A DNA stretch of 64,000 nucleotides from 66-474 sp051961995. Lineage in GTDB: Bacteria; Pseudomonadota; Gammaproteobacteria; Xanthomonadales; Rhodanobacteraceae. The stretch spans positions 1 to 64,000 of the forward strand of contig JBQCCR010000062.1 of the NCBI GenBank assembly GCA_051961995.1, read 5' to 3'. Shown piece after piece: positions 26,662 to 38,050 of the stretch. The stretch's first letter is position 1. The number at the start of each line of letters is the position of its first letter. Position numbers and translations under genes: made by a program. The notes beneath the pieces were generated by a model. It was given only the letters and a program-made list of their open reading frames with translations. It searched no databases and was not told where the DNA came from.

Positions 26662-28695
26662 ATGCCGCGCATCCGCATCCTCGCCGGCGCACTCGCGCTG
26701 GCCATTTCCGGCAGCGCCGCTGCCGCACAGTTCGACAACGTGATCGTGTTCGGCGACAGCCTGAGCGACAACGGCAACCTCTCCATCGCCGAGCAGTTGC
26801 CGTTCGCGCCATCGCGTTTCACCACCAATCCCGGCCTGGTCGCGATGGAACACGTATCCGATTTTTATGGCATCACCTTGACGCCCTCGCTTGCCGGTGG
26901 CACCGACTTCGCGTTCGGCGGCGCGGGACTGAACAACAATTCGCCCGGCACGCCCTCCTCGGTGCCGACCCTGCCGATCCAGTTGCAGGCGTATCTCTCC
27001 GCAACCGGCGGCGCGGCGGATCCGAATGCGCTCTATTCGGTCTGGGGCGGCGCCAATGACTTGTTCTACACCGCAACTTCCGTCGGAGCCGCGGCTACCG
27101 CGCAACAACTGATCGCCCAGACCATCCAGGCCCAGGTCCAGCAGGCGATCGCCGGCAACGTGATTCCGAACGATCCCGCCGCGATCGCTGCGCTCACCGC
27201 GCAGATCACGCCCCTCGTCACCCAGCAAGTCACTGCACAAGTCGAAGCCGCCGCGGGCGTTTCCACCCTGATGGATGCGGCGCAGGCGCAAGCCAGCATG
27301 CAGCAGGCCGCGCAGACCGAGCTCGGCCTGATCGCGCAACTCGGCCAGGCGGGCGCCAAACGCGTCATCGTGTTCAACCTGCCCGATGTTGGACAGGTGC
27401 CCTCTTCACTGGCGCAGGGCCCCGAGACTGCGGCGCAGATCACCGGGCTTTCGATCGTCTATGACAGCGCCTTGAACGCGGGGCTTGCGCAAACCGGCGT
27501 GGACATCATTCCGATTGACACTTTCGGGTTGCTGCACGAAGTGATCGCCGATCCGTCGCGGTATGGCTTCACCAATGTCACCGACGCCGCCTGCGGCCTC
27601 ACTTCGACTTCGCTGCTGTGCGGGCCGCAAGGCTCGGGCGCGCCCTTCACCTATGCGCCCGGCACCGATCAAAGCTTTCTTTTCGCAGACGGTGTCCATC
27701 CGACCACCGCAGCGCATGCCTTGGTCGGCCAGTACGTGGTATCGGTAATCCAGGCGCCGGGCCAGCAGTCGCTGCTCGCGGAAGCTCCGCTCGCCGTCAC
27801 CGATTCGGTGAACCACAGCCTGCGCAACCAGGCGCTCTCCGGCATGAACCAGCCGAGCCAGGGCGTGCGCTGGTTCGCCAATTACGATTTCAACCAGCAG
27901 AAGCTGGACGCAACCATCAACACGCCCAAAAGCGACAACAACCAGAGCACGCTGACGGTGGGCGCGGATGTGCATCCGGACGAACACCTCAGCGTCGGCA
28001 TGGCGCTGAGCGGCGCCAACCATCGAGACAGCTACGACAACAACGCCGGCGGCTTCAAGCTGCAGGAGTATCTGGCTTCGGCGTACGCGATGTACGGCTG
28101 GCAGCAGGGTTACCTCGGTGCGGTCGGCAGCGTCGGCCAGCTCAACTATCACGACATCAACCGCAACATCGTGCTCGGTCCGGCCCTGCGGCATGAGAGC
28201 GGCTCCACTTCGGGTTCGCACGTCGCGCTTGCGTTCACGGGCGGCTGGTTGTTCGGTTCGGATGCCCTGCGCACCGGTCCGTATGCGGACGTCGGTTATC
28301 AGCGCATCCGCGTCAGCGGCTTCGCCGAAAACGGCGGCGACAGCACCGCGATGACTTTCGCCCGTCAGGAGCGCGAAGCGCTGATCGGCACGCTGGGCTG
28401 GCAGGTGATCGGCAATTGGCAAGCCGGCGGCACCGCGCTGCATCCCTACGCGCAGGTTGCCTGGAACCACGACAGCAAGGCCGATCCGCGCGAGGTGCGT
28501 GCAGGCCTGGTCAACATGCCGGGCACGTTCGGAATGCCTGGCTTCGTCCCCGACAAGACCTGGGGAAGCGCGGGTGTGGGGCTGAATGCGCAATTCAGCC
28601 CGGACTTCTCGGCCTGGGTCAGCTACGACGGCCGCTTCTCCGACAGCAATGAGCGTGACAACAGCTTGAACGTGGGAGCCAAGCTGAGCTTCTGA
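26662..28695 (+). CDS. autotransporter GDSL esterase (EstA-like)
   Basis: A 677-residue type V secreted lipase/esterase. A signal peptide (ending near SGSAAAA) precedes a GDSL passenger with Ser33 in GDSLSDNGN, the GGANDLFY block, and Asp343/His346 in DGVHPT. From ~residue 395 a C-terminal autotransporter beta-barrel follows, ending in KLSF, the usual aromatic terminus recognised by the Bam complex. It would hydrolyse esters at the cell surface; the P. aeruginosa homologue affects rhamnolipid and motility. The passenger holds an Ala/Gln-rich stretch (~135-230) longer than I expect for the family. The gene is monocistronic, with GGGGA before the ATG and a strong terminator after. Confidence 0.88.
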   Translation: MPRIRILAGALALAISGSAAAAQFDNVIVFGDSLSDNGNLSIAEQLPFAPSRFTTNPGLVAMEHVSDFYGITLTPSLAGGTDFAFGGAGLNNNSPGTPSSVPTLPIQLQAYLSATGGAADPNALYSVWGGANDLFYTATSVGAAATAQQLIAQTIQAQVQQAIAGNVIPNDPAAIAALTAQITPLVTQQVTAQVEAAAGVSTLMDAAQAQASMQQAAQTELGLIAQLGQAGAKRVIVFNLPDVGQVPSSLAQGPETAAQITGLSIVYDSALNAGLAQTGVDIIPIDTFGLLHEVIADPSRYGFTNVTDAACGLTSTSLLCGPQGSGAPFTYAPGTDQSFLFADGVHPTTAAHALVGQYVVSVIQAPGQQSLLAEAPLAVTDSVNHSLRNQALSGMNQPSQGVRWFANYDFNQQKLDATINTPKSDNNQSTLTVGADVHPDEHLSVGMALSGANHRDSYDNNAGGFKLQEYLASAYAMYGWQQGYLGAVGSVGQLNYHDINRNIVLGPALRHESGSTSGSHVALAFTGGWLFGSDALRTGPYADVGYQRIRVSGFAENGGDSTAMTFARQEREALIGTLGWQVIGNWQAGGTALHPYAQVAWNHDSKADPREVRAGLVNMPGTFGMPGFVPDKTWGSAGVGLNAQFSPDFSAWVSYDGRFSDSNERDNSLNVGAKLSF

Positions 28696-28764
28696 ATCCG
28701 GCGCACGCGCGCTGCTGCAGCCGCCGCGGGCGGCGTGCGGAATGAGGGAAGTGGGGCGGAGGGT

Positions 28765-28804
28765 CCAACAAAAAAGCCGCGCATCATGCGCGGCTTTTTG
28801 TTGG
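28765..28804. terminator. bidirectional intrinsic terminator
   Basis: A 40-bp near-perfect palindrome. GCCGCGCA / TGCGCGGC is flanked by A5 and T5 tracts and then by CCAACA / TGTTGG-like arms. It lies between two convergent genes, the esterase and the YbaY-like lipoprotein, and can terminate both. Confidence 0.9.
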
Positions 28805-28822
28805 GTCAAATGACCGCTTCGG

Positions 28823-29662
28823 TCATTTCCTCTTCTTCTTGCTGTACTGGTTATACAGCGCTTCCGCCTGATCGTGCAGCGCGCTGGCGGCATCGTGCGA
28901 GAGCTCGGTGGTCTGCCCGTTCTCATCGTGCTGGTTCAGCACCAAACCGCCATTGTCGTCCCAGCCCACGCGATCGGTGGAAGTAACCGGCGCACCCTTC
29001 TTCGCACGGGTTTCCTGCACCACCACCCACGGATGCCCACCCTTGTAAGCGTAGTCGGTGCTCGTGTAATTGCCCTTGTCGCCGTGGTCCACCAACTGGC
29101 GGATGAATTCCACGCCGTCCTTGTCGGAGAAAATCTGCCAGCTCTTCGCAGCCTCGTCGTTGGACGCCGTGCCCTGGGTCACCTTCATGCCGCCGATGCG
29201 GTTCTGCGTTGCCTTGAAGTCCGACAGCATCTTGTCGGCCGCGGTCGGCTCGGCGATCAGTTTCAGATCCACCTTTGCGGGCGCGTTGTGGGTCAGCACC
29301 GGCGCCTGCAGCGTCGTGGAATAGGTGCGGCCACTGTTCTGCATCTGCGCCTCGAGCACGTAGATATCGGACTGCTTGATCTGCTTGGGGTTGAAGCTGA
29401 CGCTGAATTGCTGCGGGAATTGCGGCGGCGCGAACGCCTGACTGTTCACCGGCACGCCCGGCTGCTGGGTGACATCCATCAACGTCAGTTCTAGCTTGGC
29501 GTCGGGGGCCACCTGCACGCTGGGATCAGCCAGCGTGACCGTCCCCGTAACGGCCGTCGGCTGCGGTGCCGCTTGCTGGGCAGGAGCGGCCTGATTGGAG
29601 GAAGAGCCGCAACCGCCGAGCAACAGGCCGGCGATCACCAGCGGCAGAACGAGCTTGCGCAT
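28823..29662 (-). CDS. YbaY-like lipoprotein
   Basis: A 279-residue lipoprotein with lipobox LLLGGC (Cys18). After a Gln/Ala/Pro-rich linker comes a beta-domain of the YbaY/YscW type (~38-135), with the pattern VTGTVTL, ELTLMDVT and FSVSFNPKQI. The C-terminal half (~140-279) is a separate domain that I do not recognise. Proteins with YbaY domains sit in the outer membrane and are thought to act as pilotins or chaperones or to bind small molecules; here no secretion genes adjoin. It is convergent with the esterase gene and divergent from the propeller protein gene. Confidence 0.78.
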   Translation of the reverse strand: MRKLVLPLVIAGLLLGGCGSSSNQAAPAQQAAPQPTAVTGTVTLADPSVQVAPDAKLELTLMDVTQQPGVPVNSQAFAPPQFPQQFSVSFNPKQIKQSDIYVLEAQMQNSGRTYSTTLQAPVLTHNAPAKVDLKLIAEPTAADKMLSDFKATQNRIGGMKVTQGTASNDEAAKSWQIFSDKDGVEFIRQLVDHGDKGNYTSTDYAYKGGHPWVVVQETRAKKGAPVTSTDRVGWDDNGGLVLNQHDENGQTTELSHDAASALHDQAEALYNQYSKKKRK

Positions 29663-29832
29663 GACGAATCCTTTTCAACGAGAGAGCGCCGCGGCGTTGC
29701 GCGCGGTGAGCCGATAATCGTAGCGGGCATGCGGATTCTACGAAAGTCCACGTCAGCATGACCTTTGGCTACTCCCGAAAAAGTGTGGATCGCGTTAACG
29801 TGGCGTGATCGCTTTGCCGTGGGGAAAATCCG

Positions 29833-32800
29833 ATGTACCCGCTCATCTGTGCGGCTTCCTCCCGCGCTGCTTCGCGCGTGCTGCTCGCTTGCGCGCTGGC
29901 CGGCATGACAGCCGCCGTGATGGCCCGGCCGGCCGGCCATGCCCCGTCCACCTCGGCGCAACGCGACGCCGCCTGGCAGCAACATCAGGCCATGCGCGCG
30001 GATTCGCCATTCGCCGTGCACTGGCGCTCCATCGGCCCGACCAAGCAGGGCGGCCGCGTGGTCGCGATCACCGGCGTGCCGGGTCAGCCGTACACGTTCT
30101 ACATCGCCTATGCGAGCGGCGGCGTCTGGAAAACCACCGACAACGGCGCGCACTTCTCCCCGCTGTTCGATCGCATGCCGACCATGGTGATCGGCGCCAT
30201 CGCGGTGGACCCTTCCCATCCGCAAACGCTCTGGGTCGGCACAGGCGAAGCCAATTCCTCGCGCTCGTCCTACGGCGGCATGGGGATGTTCCGCTCCAAC
30301 GACGGCGGCAAGACCTTCCAGCCGGCCGGTCTGGCGGATTCCGATCGCATCGCGCGGATCGTGGTGGATCCAAAGGATTCCAGCACCGTATACGTGGCCG
30401 CGCTCGGCAAGCTCTACACCACCGGCGGACAGCGCGGCGTGTATCGCACGCGCGACGGTGGCAAGACCTGGCAGCAGGTGCTGGCCGGCTCCACGCCGTG
30501 GACCGGAGCGGTTGATCTGACCATGGACCCGCGCAATCCGGACGTGCTGTACGCGGCGCTGTGGGATCGCAAGCGCACCGCCTGGAACATGACTTACTCC
30601 GGCAACGGTTCCGGCATCTGGAAGAGCACCGATGGCGGCGATCACTGGACGCAACTGAGCAACGGCTTTCCGCATGATGACAAGGTCGGCCGCATCGGGC
30701 TGGCGATCGCGCCGTCGCACCCGGATACGCTTTATGCCAGCGTGGATGACTGGACGCCGCTGCCCGCCGCCGAGCGCGACATGGGCGACAGCCCGCTTTC
30801 GCCCGCACGACTGAAGACGATGACGAAGGCGGAATTCCTGCGCCAGGATCCGCAACAGGTCGAGCGCTTCATCCGCCAGAACGATCTCGATACCGATCTG
30901 TCCGCGGCCAGGTTGATGGACATGGTCAAGGACGGCACGGTCAGCATGGACGAAATCCGCAAGCAGTTGTCGGATGCCAACGCAAACCTGTTCGACACCG
31001 ACATCGAGGGGCTGGTGGTGTACCGCTCCGACGACGGCGGCGCGCACTGGCAGCGGGCGAACGACAAGCCGCTGCGCGACGTGTACTACACGTACGGCTA
31101 CTACTTCGGCCAGATCCGCGTCGCGCCGGACGACGCGGATCACGTGTACGCCGAAGGCCTGCCGCTGATCGAGTCCAGGGACGGCGGCAAGAGCTGGAGC
31201 GGCCTCAACGATCCCGACGTGCACGTGGATTACCACGAGCTGCTGATCGATCCGACCGATCCGCACCGCATGCTGGTCGGCAATGACGGTGGCGCCTACA
31301 TCACCTACGACGGCGGCGCGCACTGGCAGACGTTCGCGCGCATCCCGGTCGGCCAGTTCTACTCGGTCACCTACGACATGGATGATCCGTACAACGTGTA
31401 CGGTGGCCTGCAGGACAATGGCGCGATGATGGGCTCATCGAAGACCGATTGGCAACGCAACGACGACTGGAAGGATGTCGGCGGCGGCGACGGCATGTAC
31501 GTGCAGGTGGATCCGCGCGACAACAAGACCATCTACGCCGGCTACCAGTTCGGCTTTTACACGCGCACCGGCCCGGACGGGCGCCACGAAGTGCGCCCGC
31601 GCCCGAGTTTTGGCAAAGCGCCGCTGCGCTGGAACTGGACCACGCCGATCGAGCTGTCGCCGCACAATCAGGACATCGTCTACATGGGCGCGAACAAGCT
31701 GTTCCGCTCGCTGGACAAGGCCGAATCGTGGGCTGCGATCAGTCCCGATCTCAGCTCGTCGAAGGAACGCGGCAACGTGCCCTACGCCGGCATCGTCACG
31801 CTCGCCGAATCCCCGAAAACTTTTGGCCAGATCTGGGTCGGTACCGACGATGGCAATGTGTGGGTGACCAGCGATGGCGGGGTGAACTGGAATCATGCAG
31901 ACGCGCAACTGCCGCAGCGCTGGGTCAGCCGCGTGGAGCCCTCGCATTTCGACGACCAGCGCGCGTACGTGTCGTTGAACGGCTATCGCGACGACGACAT
32001 CACGCCGTACCTCTACCGCACCGATGATCTCGGCAGGCACTGGACGTCCATTTCCAAGGGCCTGCCGGACGAGGCGATCAACGTCGTGCGCGAGGACCCG
32101 GTGAATCAGGATGTTCTGTATGTGGGCACCGATCGCGGCGTGTACGTGTCGCTGGATCGCGGCAATTCCTGGCAGTCGCTGCAGGGCAACCTGCCGAACG
32201 TGCCGGTGCATGACCTCGCCATCCACCCGCGAGAGCGCGAACTGATCGCCGGCACCCACGGGCGCAGCGTGTGGATCGCCGACGTGCTACCGGTGCAGGA
32301 GCTGACCGCGAAGCTGCGCGATGAAGCCGTGCACCTGTTCCCGGTCGAGGACGTGCAGGCCGAGCGCGGCTGGCAGTCGCGGCCGATGGAATGGTTCGAC
32401 GAGACCGATGATCTGCCCAAACTCGAAGGCAGCTACTGGGCGAAGCAGGCCGGGCCGGTCACGCTCACGGTGTCGAACAGTGACGGACGGGCGGTGCAGG
32501 TGCTGCACTTCGACGCCAGGCGCGGCCTCAACACCTACGCCTGGAATCTGGAACTGGACAAGGACAAGGCGCTCGCCGCGGAGCGCGCGCAATTGGCGGA
32601 GCAGCATCTCGCTCCCGCGACCGCCGACTACTCGAAGCAGCCGATCGCGCAGGCGGTGCAACTGGGCTGGCGCATCTATCCACCACCGGGCAAGTACACG
32701 CTGAAGCTGGCAGGCGCAGGCACAAGCAGCGAAACGAGCTTCGAAGTGAAAGCGCCGAACGACTACAAACCGCGCGGCAAACCCGAGCCTAAGCTGCGCG

Positions 32801-32880
32801 GCAAGGACAAGTGGGCGCGTCCGGAAGCTTCGCCGCAGCCTTCGGCGGCGAGCGAAGAGCGCGAAGAAGCCGGGCAATAA
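29833..32880 (+). CDS. large exported beta-propeller protein with Asp-box (BNR) repeats
   Basis: A 1015-residue secreted or periplasmic protein with a signal peptide (cleavage near MARPAGHA). At least eight Asp-box motifs are visible, such as SNDGGKTF, RDGGKTW, STDGGDHW, SDDGGAHW, SRDGGKSW, TYDGGAHW and TSDGGVNW. Spaced along ~50-800 they fit two sortilin/VPS10-like propellers. The C-terminal ~200 residues include a coiled segment and a beta-domain, ending in a Lys/Pro/Glu-rich tail. Relatives are often labelled glycosyl hydrolase or sialidase. I see no sialidase active-site pattern and would not assign catalysis. GGGGA lies 10 bp before the ATG. Confidence 0.8.
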   Translation: MYPLICAASSRAASRVLLACALAGMTAAVMARPAGHAPSTSAQRDAAWQQHQAMRADSPFAVHWRSIGPTKQGGRVVAITGVPGQPYTFYIAYASGGVWKTTDNGAHFSPLFDRMPTMVIGAIAVDPSHPQTLWVGTGEANSSRSSYGGMGMFRSNDGGKTFQPAGLADSDRIARIVVDPKDSSTVYVAALGKLYTTGGQRGVYRTRDGGKTWQQVLAGSTPWTGAVDLTMDPRNPDVLYAALWDRKRTAWNMTYSGNGSGIWKSTDGGDHWTQLSNGFPHDDKVGRIGLAIAPSHPDTLYASVDDWTPLPAAERDMGDSPLSPARLKTMTKAEFLRQDPQQVERFIRQNDLDTDLSAARLMDMVKDGTVSMDEIRKQLSDANANLFDTDIEGLVVYRSDDGGAHWQRANDKPLRDVYYTYGYYFGQIRVAPDDADHVYAEGLPLIESRDGGKSWSGLNDPDVHVDYHELLIDPTDPHRMLVGNDGGAYITYDGGAHWQTFARIPVGQFYSVTYDMDDPYNVYGGLQDNGAMMGSSKTDWQRNDDWKDVGGGDGMYVQVDPRDNKTIYAGYQFGFYTRTGPDGRHEVRPRPSFGKAPLRWNWTTPIELSPHNQDIVYMGANKLFRSLDKAESWAAISPDLSSSKERGNVPYAGIVTLAESPKTFGQIWVGTDDGNVWVTSDGGVNWNHADAQLPQRWVSRVEPSHFDDQRAYVSLNGYRDDDITPYLYRTDDLGRHWTSISKGLPDEAINVVREDPVNQDVLYVGTDRGVYVSLDRGNSWQSLQGNLPNVPVHDLAIHPRERELIAGTHGRSVWIADVLPVQELTAKLRDEAVHLFPVEDVQAERGWQSRPMEWFDETDDLPKLEGSYWAKQAGPVTLTVSNSDGRAVQVLHFDARRGLNTYAWNLELDKDKALAAERAQLAEQHLAPATADYSKQPIAQAVQLGWRIYPPPGKYTLKLAGAGTSSETSFEVKAPNDYKPRGKPEPKLRGKDKWARPEASPQPSAASEEREEAGQ

Positions 32881-33017
32881 CGGTCGGCGATGCCGGCCTC
32901 CGGCCCCTTGAGTCAAGGGCCATCAAACCCGAGGGGTTTCGGGATTGTGGAGGCATCACGGCGTGGATCGCGGCGAGGATGCCTGGCCGTTGAGCGGGCG
33001 ATTCAACGAGGTATGAA

Positions 33018-33042
33018 GCCGGCGGCCTGACGGGCCGCCGGC
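33018..33042. terminator. GC-rich hairpin between convergent genes
   Basis: GCCGGCGGCC and GGCCGCCGGC form a 10-bp perfect stem with a short loop, between the convergent propeller gene and glyS. There is no T-tract, so it may be a weak or factor-assisted terminator. Nothing else is seen in the 285-bp gap. Confidence 0.4.
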
Positions 33043-33165
33043 CCCAATCCACTCCCCAATCCGGTGCGGGTTTGCACCCCGGCGTTCCGGAACCTAATTA
33101 AAAGTTAACGACTCGTCAAGCCTCTCTGCCGGAACTGTCAAGCCGATAGTGTTGAAAGCGCCGAC

Positions 33166-35290
33166 TCATAACAGCGCGATATCGGCGATCACGTCGAAGC
33201 GCGTCTTGATGCGCGCCAGCAGGGCAAGACGGTTGCCGCGCAGCGCGGCATCTTCAGCCATCACCAGTACGGAATCGAAGAATGCATCGACCGGCGCCTG
33301 CAATTGCGCAAGGCCGGCGAGCGTGTCCTCGTAATCGCGCGCGCCCCGCGTGTCGGCTTGCGCACTCTGCAGCGACTGCCACAGCGTGCGTTCGGCGGAT
33401 TCCTGCAACAACGATTCGTCAATCGCGCGCGCGCCCGCCTCGCGGATGTCCACGCCTTCCTTGCGCAGGATGTTGGCCACCCGCTTGTTGGCCGCGGCAA
33501 GACTTTCCGCTTCGGCACGTTGCGCGAATGCGGCGACGGCGCGCAGGCGGCGATCGAAATCCACCAGGCTCGCCGGCTCCACCGCTGCGACCGCGGCGAA
33601 CTGTCCCGGTGTGAATCCTTGCTCGGCGTAATAGCCGCGCAGGCGGTCGAGGATGAAGGCGCGCAATTCCGAGGCGAGATCCGCGCGGCTGGCGACGGCC
33701 TTTTTGTCGGATTTCGCTCCGGCAACAAACGCACTTTCCGGAATCTGCTCCAGTGCATCACGCAGCAGCACGTTCAGATCGAGATCGAGCCCGCCCTCGA
33801 TCAGCGTGCGCGCAAGCCCCAGCGCCGCGCGGCGCAATGCGAACGGGTCCTTGTTGCCGGAAGGCTTGAGGCCGACGGCGAAGATGCCGGCCAGCGTGTC
33901 GAGCTTGTCGGCCACCGACAGCACCTGCGCCAGCGCGCCTTGCGCGATGCCGTCGCCGGCGTTGCGCGGTCGGTAGAACTGGTCCAGCGCCTGCGCGACG
34001 TCCTCGCGTTCGCCTTGCGCGGCGGCGTAATGGCGGCCCATCACGCCCTGCAGCTCGGGGAATTCGCCGACCATCCGCGTCAACAGATCACAGCGACTGA
34101 GCGCTGCGGCGTGCGTGGCCAGCGCGGCATCCACCTGCAGCCCTTGCTCGCGCAGACGGTTGGCGATCACACGCGCGAGTTCGGCCACGCGCACGGTCTT
34201 GTCCCACAGGCTGCCCAGCGCCTTCTGCCAGGTGACTTCGCCCAGGCCCTGCTGGTGCGCGGCCAGCGGTGCTTTCAGATCTTCGTCGAAGAAAAACTTC
34301 GCATCAGCGAAGCGCGGGCGGATCACGCGCTCGTAGCCGTGGCGGATCAAAGCGGGTTCTTTCGATTCGACGTTCGCCACGCCGATGAAGCGTTCGGTCA
34401 ACCTGCCTTCGCCATCGAAAACGGGAACGAATTTCTGGTTCGTTTCCATCGTCATCACCAGCGCCTCGTGCGGCACGGCGAGATAGTCGCGATCGAAGGT
34501 GCAGGCGATCGCGACCGGCCATTCGGTGAGGTTGGCAATCTCGTTGCACAGCGCATCGGAGAGACGCGCGTCGCCGCCACCATTGGCCTGCGCAACGCCG
34601 CTGACCTGCTCGCGCACACGCGCACGACGCTCGACCGGATCGGCCAGCACCTTCGCCGCACGCAGCGCATCCAGGTACGAGTCCGCATCGGCCAGAGGCA
34701 CGGGCTTCGCATGCATGAAGCGATGGCCACGCGATTGCCGGCCGCTGCTCAGGCCCAGCACTTCGCCTTCGACCACCCGATCGCCGTGCAGCATCACCAG
34801 CCAGTGCACCGGCCGCACGAAGGCATCATCGTGATCGCCCCAGCGCATCGGCTTGGGGGTCGGCAATGTCGCCAGCGCTTCCGAAACGATCTGCGGCAGC
34901 AACGCCGCGGTCGGCCGACCCGGCTGCACGGCGCGGTGCACGAAGCGCTCGCCCTTGTTGTCGGTCGTGCGCTGCAACTGGTTCCACTCCACGCCGCACT
35001 TTTGTGCGAAGCCTTGCAACGCGCGGGTCGGTTCGCCTTGCGCATCCAGCGCGATATTGACGTAGGGACCGAGCGCTTCGCTGTGCTGTTCGGGTTGCGA
35101 CTCGCCGACGGCGGGCACGTGCACGGCCAGCCGGCGCGGCGTGCACAACGCACGCGCGTGTTCGGCTTCCGCCGCGATGCCGCGTTTGCTCAAACCCTCG
35201 CACACTCCGCGTGCGAACGCTTGCGCCAGTTCATCAATCGCGTGGATCGGCAACTCTTCCGTGCCGATCTCGATCAGCAGAGAACGCAGT

Positions 35291-35298
<8 letters not shown>
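33166..35298 (-). CDS. glyS: glycine--tRNA ligase beta subunit
   Basis: A 710-residue beta subunit of the bacterial alpha2beta2 glycyl-tRNA synthetase. It opens with LLIEIGTEELP, the family hallmark, and shows the later NQKFVPVFD and KLDTLAG motifs. A C-terminal anticodon-binding (DALR) region follows. It binds tRNA-Gly, while GlyQ carries the aminoacylation core. The ATG at 35298 overlaps the 3' end of glyQ by 8 bp, so the two are co-transcribed and probably translationally coupled. Confidence 0.95.
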
Positions 35299-36184
<886 letters not shown>

Positions 36185-36208
36185 CGATGCACTCAAATAA
36201 AGCGCGCT

Positions 36209-36214
36209 AGTATA
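36209..36214 (-). promoter_or_regulatory. -10 box of the glyQS promoter
   Basis: TATACT (minus strand) lies 24 bp upstream of the glyQ ATG. CTTTGC is a partial -35 at 16-bp spacing. The GTATAC core is palindromic, so the same bases could also serve the divergent ATPase gene. Confidence 0.5.
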
Positions 36215-36247
36215 CCGACGCATGTTCAGGGCAAAGCACCGAAGGCC

Positions 36248-38050
36248 GTGAATCCGCACCCGCGCAACGCCGCGTCCGGGTTGGGCCGGCGCGGACGGCT
36301 GGAGCTGGAGGAAGTGCTGGCCGCGCTGGTGGTGGACGGCCTGCTCTCCGCCGATGATGCCAAGCGCCTGCGGACCGGCGCACGCGGCACCGGCAAGAAT
36401 GCGCTGGAGCTGCATCCACTGGTGCTGATCGGCAACGCCAAGCTGCCGAACCGGCGCGAACCCGGGAAACCGCTCTCGATCGAGACGCTCACCGTCTGGC
36501 TGGCGGAGAAATCCGGACTGCCGTACCTGCGCATTGACCCGATGAAGATTGATGCCGGCGCGGTCACGCAGGCGGTCAGTCACGCCTACGCGCAGCGCCA
36601 TCGCATCCTGCCGGTGCAGGTCGAACCCGATGCCGTGACCTTCGCTACCGCCGAGCCGTTCGACACCCGTTGGGCGGCGGACCTCTCGCACATGATCCGC
36701 CGCGAGGTCAAGCGCGTCGTCGCCAATCCGCTGGATGTCAGCCGGTATCTGCTGGAGTTCTACGGCGTGCAGCGCTCGATCGCGCTGGCGCGCGAGGCCA
36801 AGCAGGAAGACTACGACGCCTCCAAGATCCTCAACTTCGAACAGTTGCTGGAACTGGGCCAGAGTGGCGAACTCAACGCCGACGACCGCCACGTCGTGCA
36901 CATCGTGGACTGGCTGCTGCAATACGCGTTCGAACAGCGCGCCTCCGACATCCATCTGGAACCGCGCCGCGAAGCCGGGCAGATCCGTTTCCGCATTGAC
37001 GGCGTCATGCACAAGGTGTTCGAGCTGCCGCCGCCGGTGATGACCGCGGTGACTGCGCGGGTCAAGATCCTCGCGCGGCTGGACGTGGCGGAGAAACGCC
37101 GCCCGCAGGACGGCCGCATCAAGACCCGCTCGTCGGCCGGGCGCGAAGTGGAGTTGCGCATTTCCGACATGCCGACCGCGTTCGGCGAAAAGCTGGTGCT
37201 GCGCATCTTCGACCCGGACATCGTGGTGAAGGCGTTCTCGCAACTCGGCTTTTCCGCCGACGAGGAGAAAGCCTGGAAGCAGATGGTCGAACGCCCGCAC
37301 GGCATCGTGCTGGTGACCGGCCCGACCGGTTCGGGCAAGACCACCACGCTGTATTCGACGTTGAAGCACCTCGCCACGCCGGAATTGAACGTGTGCACGG
37401 TCGAGGATCCGATCGAGATGGTGGCGCCGGAATTCAACCAGTCGCAGGTGCAGCCGGCGATCGATTTCGATTTCGCGGCCGGCGTGCGCACGCTGCTGCG
37501 GCAGGATCCGGACATCATCATGATCGGCGAGATCCGCGACCTGGAGACCGCGCAGATGGCCGTGCAGGCCTCGCTGACCGGCCATCTGGTGCTGTCCACC
37601 CTTCACACCAATGACGCGCCCTCCGCGGTCACGCGGCTGCTCGACCTGGGCGCGCCGCATTATCTGATCCAGTCCACGCTGGCGGGCGTGGTCGCGCAGC
37701 GGCTGGTGCGCATGCTGTGTCCGCATTGCAAAGTCGAGAGCACGCAGGATGAAGACGCCTGGCGCGCGCTGATCCACGGCTGGGAGCTGCCCGTTCCTCA
37801 ACGCGTGTTCGCGCCGAAAGGCTGCCTGGAATGCCGCAACACCGGCTACCTCGGCCGCACCGGCATCTACGAGATGATGCCGATCAGCCCGAAGCTGCGC
37901 GCGATGATTTCACCGCAACTGGATCTCGGCGGTTTTTCCGCCACCGCGCTGGCCGAAGGCATGCGCCCGCTGCGCATCTCCGCGGCGGCGCAGGTGGCGC
38001 GCGGGATCACCACGGTGCAAGAAGTTCTGAACGTGTTGCCCGCCGAATGA
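36248..38050 (+). CDS. GspE/PilB-family secretion or pilus ATPase
   Basis: A 600-residue type II secretion / type IV pilus assembly ATPase. An N-terminal GspE_N-like domain (~20-180) is followed by the hexameric motor. The motor has SDIHLEP, the Walker A GPTGSGKTTT (~358-367), the Walker B region DIIMIGEIRD and the HTNDAP box. A tetracysteine zinc-type motif is formed by Cys491, Cys494, Cys526 and Cys529. It powers pilin-like fibre assembly at the inner membrane. No pilin or secretin gene adjoins it, so its partner system lies elsewhere. The likely start is the GTG at 36248 behind GAAGG; no ATG fits. Its TGA overlaps the next ATG. Confidence 0.85.
   Translation: MNPHPRNAASGLGRRGRLELEEVLAALVVDGLLSADDAKRLRTGARGTGKNALELHPLVLIGNAKLPNRREPGKPLSIETLTVWLAEKSGLPYLRIDPMKIDAGAVTQAVSHAYAQRHRILPVQVEPDAVTFATAEPFDTRWAADLSHMIRREVKRVVANPLDVSRYLLEFYGVQRSIALAREAKQEDYDASKILNFEQLLELGQSGELNADDRHVVHIVDWLLQYAFEQRASDIHLEPRREAGQIRFRIDGVMHKVFELPPPVMTAVTARVKILARLDVAEKRRPQDGRIKTRSSAGREVELRISDMPTAFGEKLVLRIFDPDIVVKAFSQLGFSADEEKAWKQMVERPHGIVLVTGPTGSGKTTTLYSTLKHLATPELNVCTVEDPIEMVAPEFNQSQVQPAIDFDFAAGVRTLLRQDPDIIMIGEIRDLETAQMAVQASLTGHLVLSTLHTNDAPSAVTRLLDLGAPHYLIQSTLAGVVAQRLVRMLCPHCKVESTQDEDAWRALIHGWELPVPQRVFAPKGCLECRNTGYLGRTGIYEMMPISPKLRAMISPQLDLGGFSATALAEGMRPLRISAAAQVARGITTVQEVLNVLPAE

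Noticed and set aside
29775..29815. Operator-like pair GATCGCG ... CGTGATC before the propeller gene
   Set aside because: Short, one mismatch, and GATCG words are common at this base composition.
29833..32880. Sialidase
   Set aside because: Asp-box repeats are structural and occur in many propellers; no sialidase arginine triad or FRIP-type motif was seen.
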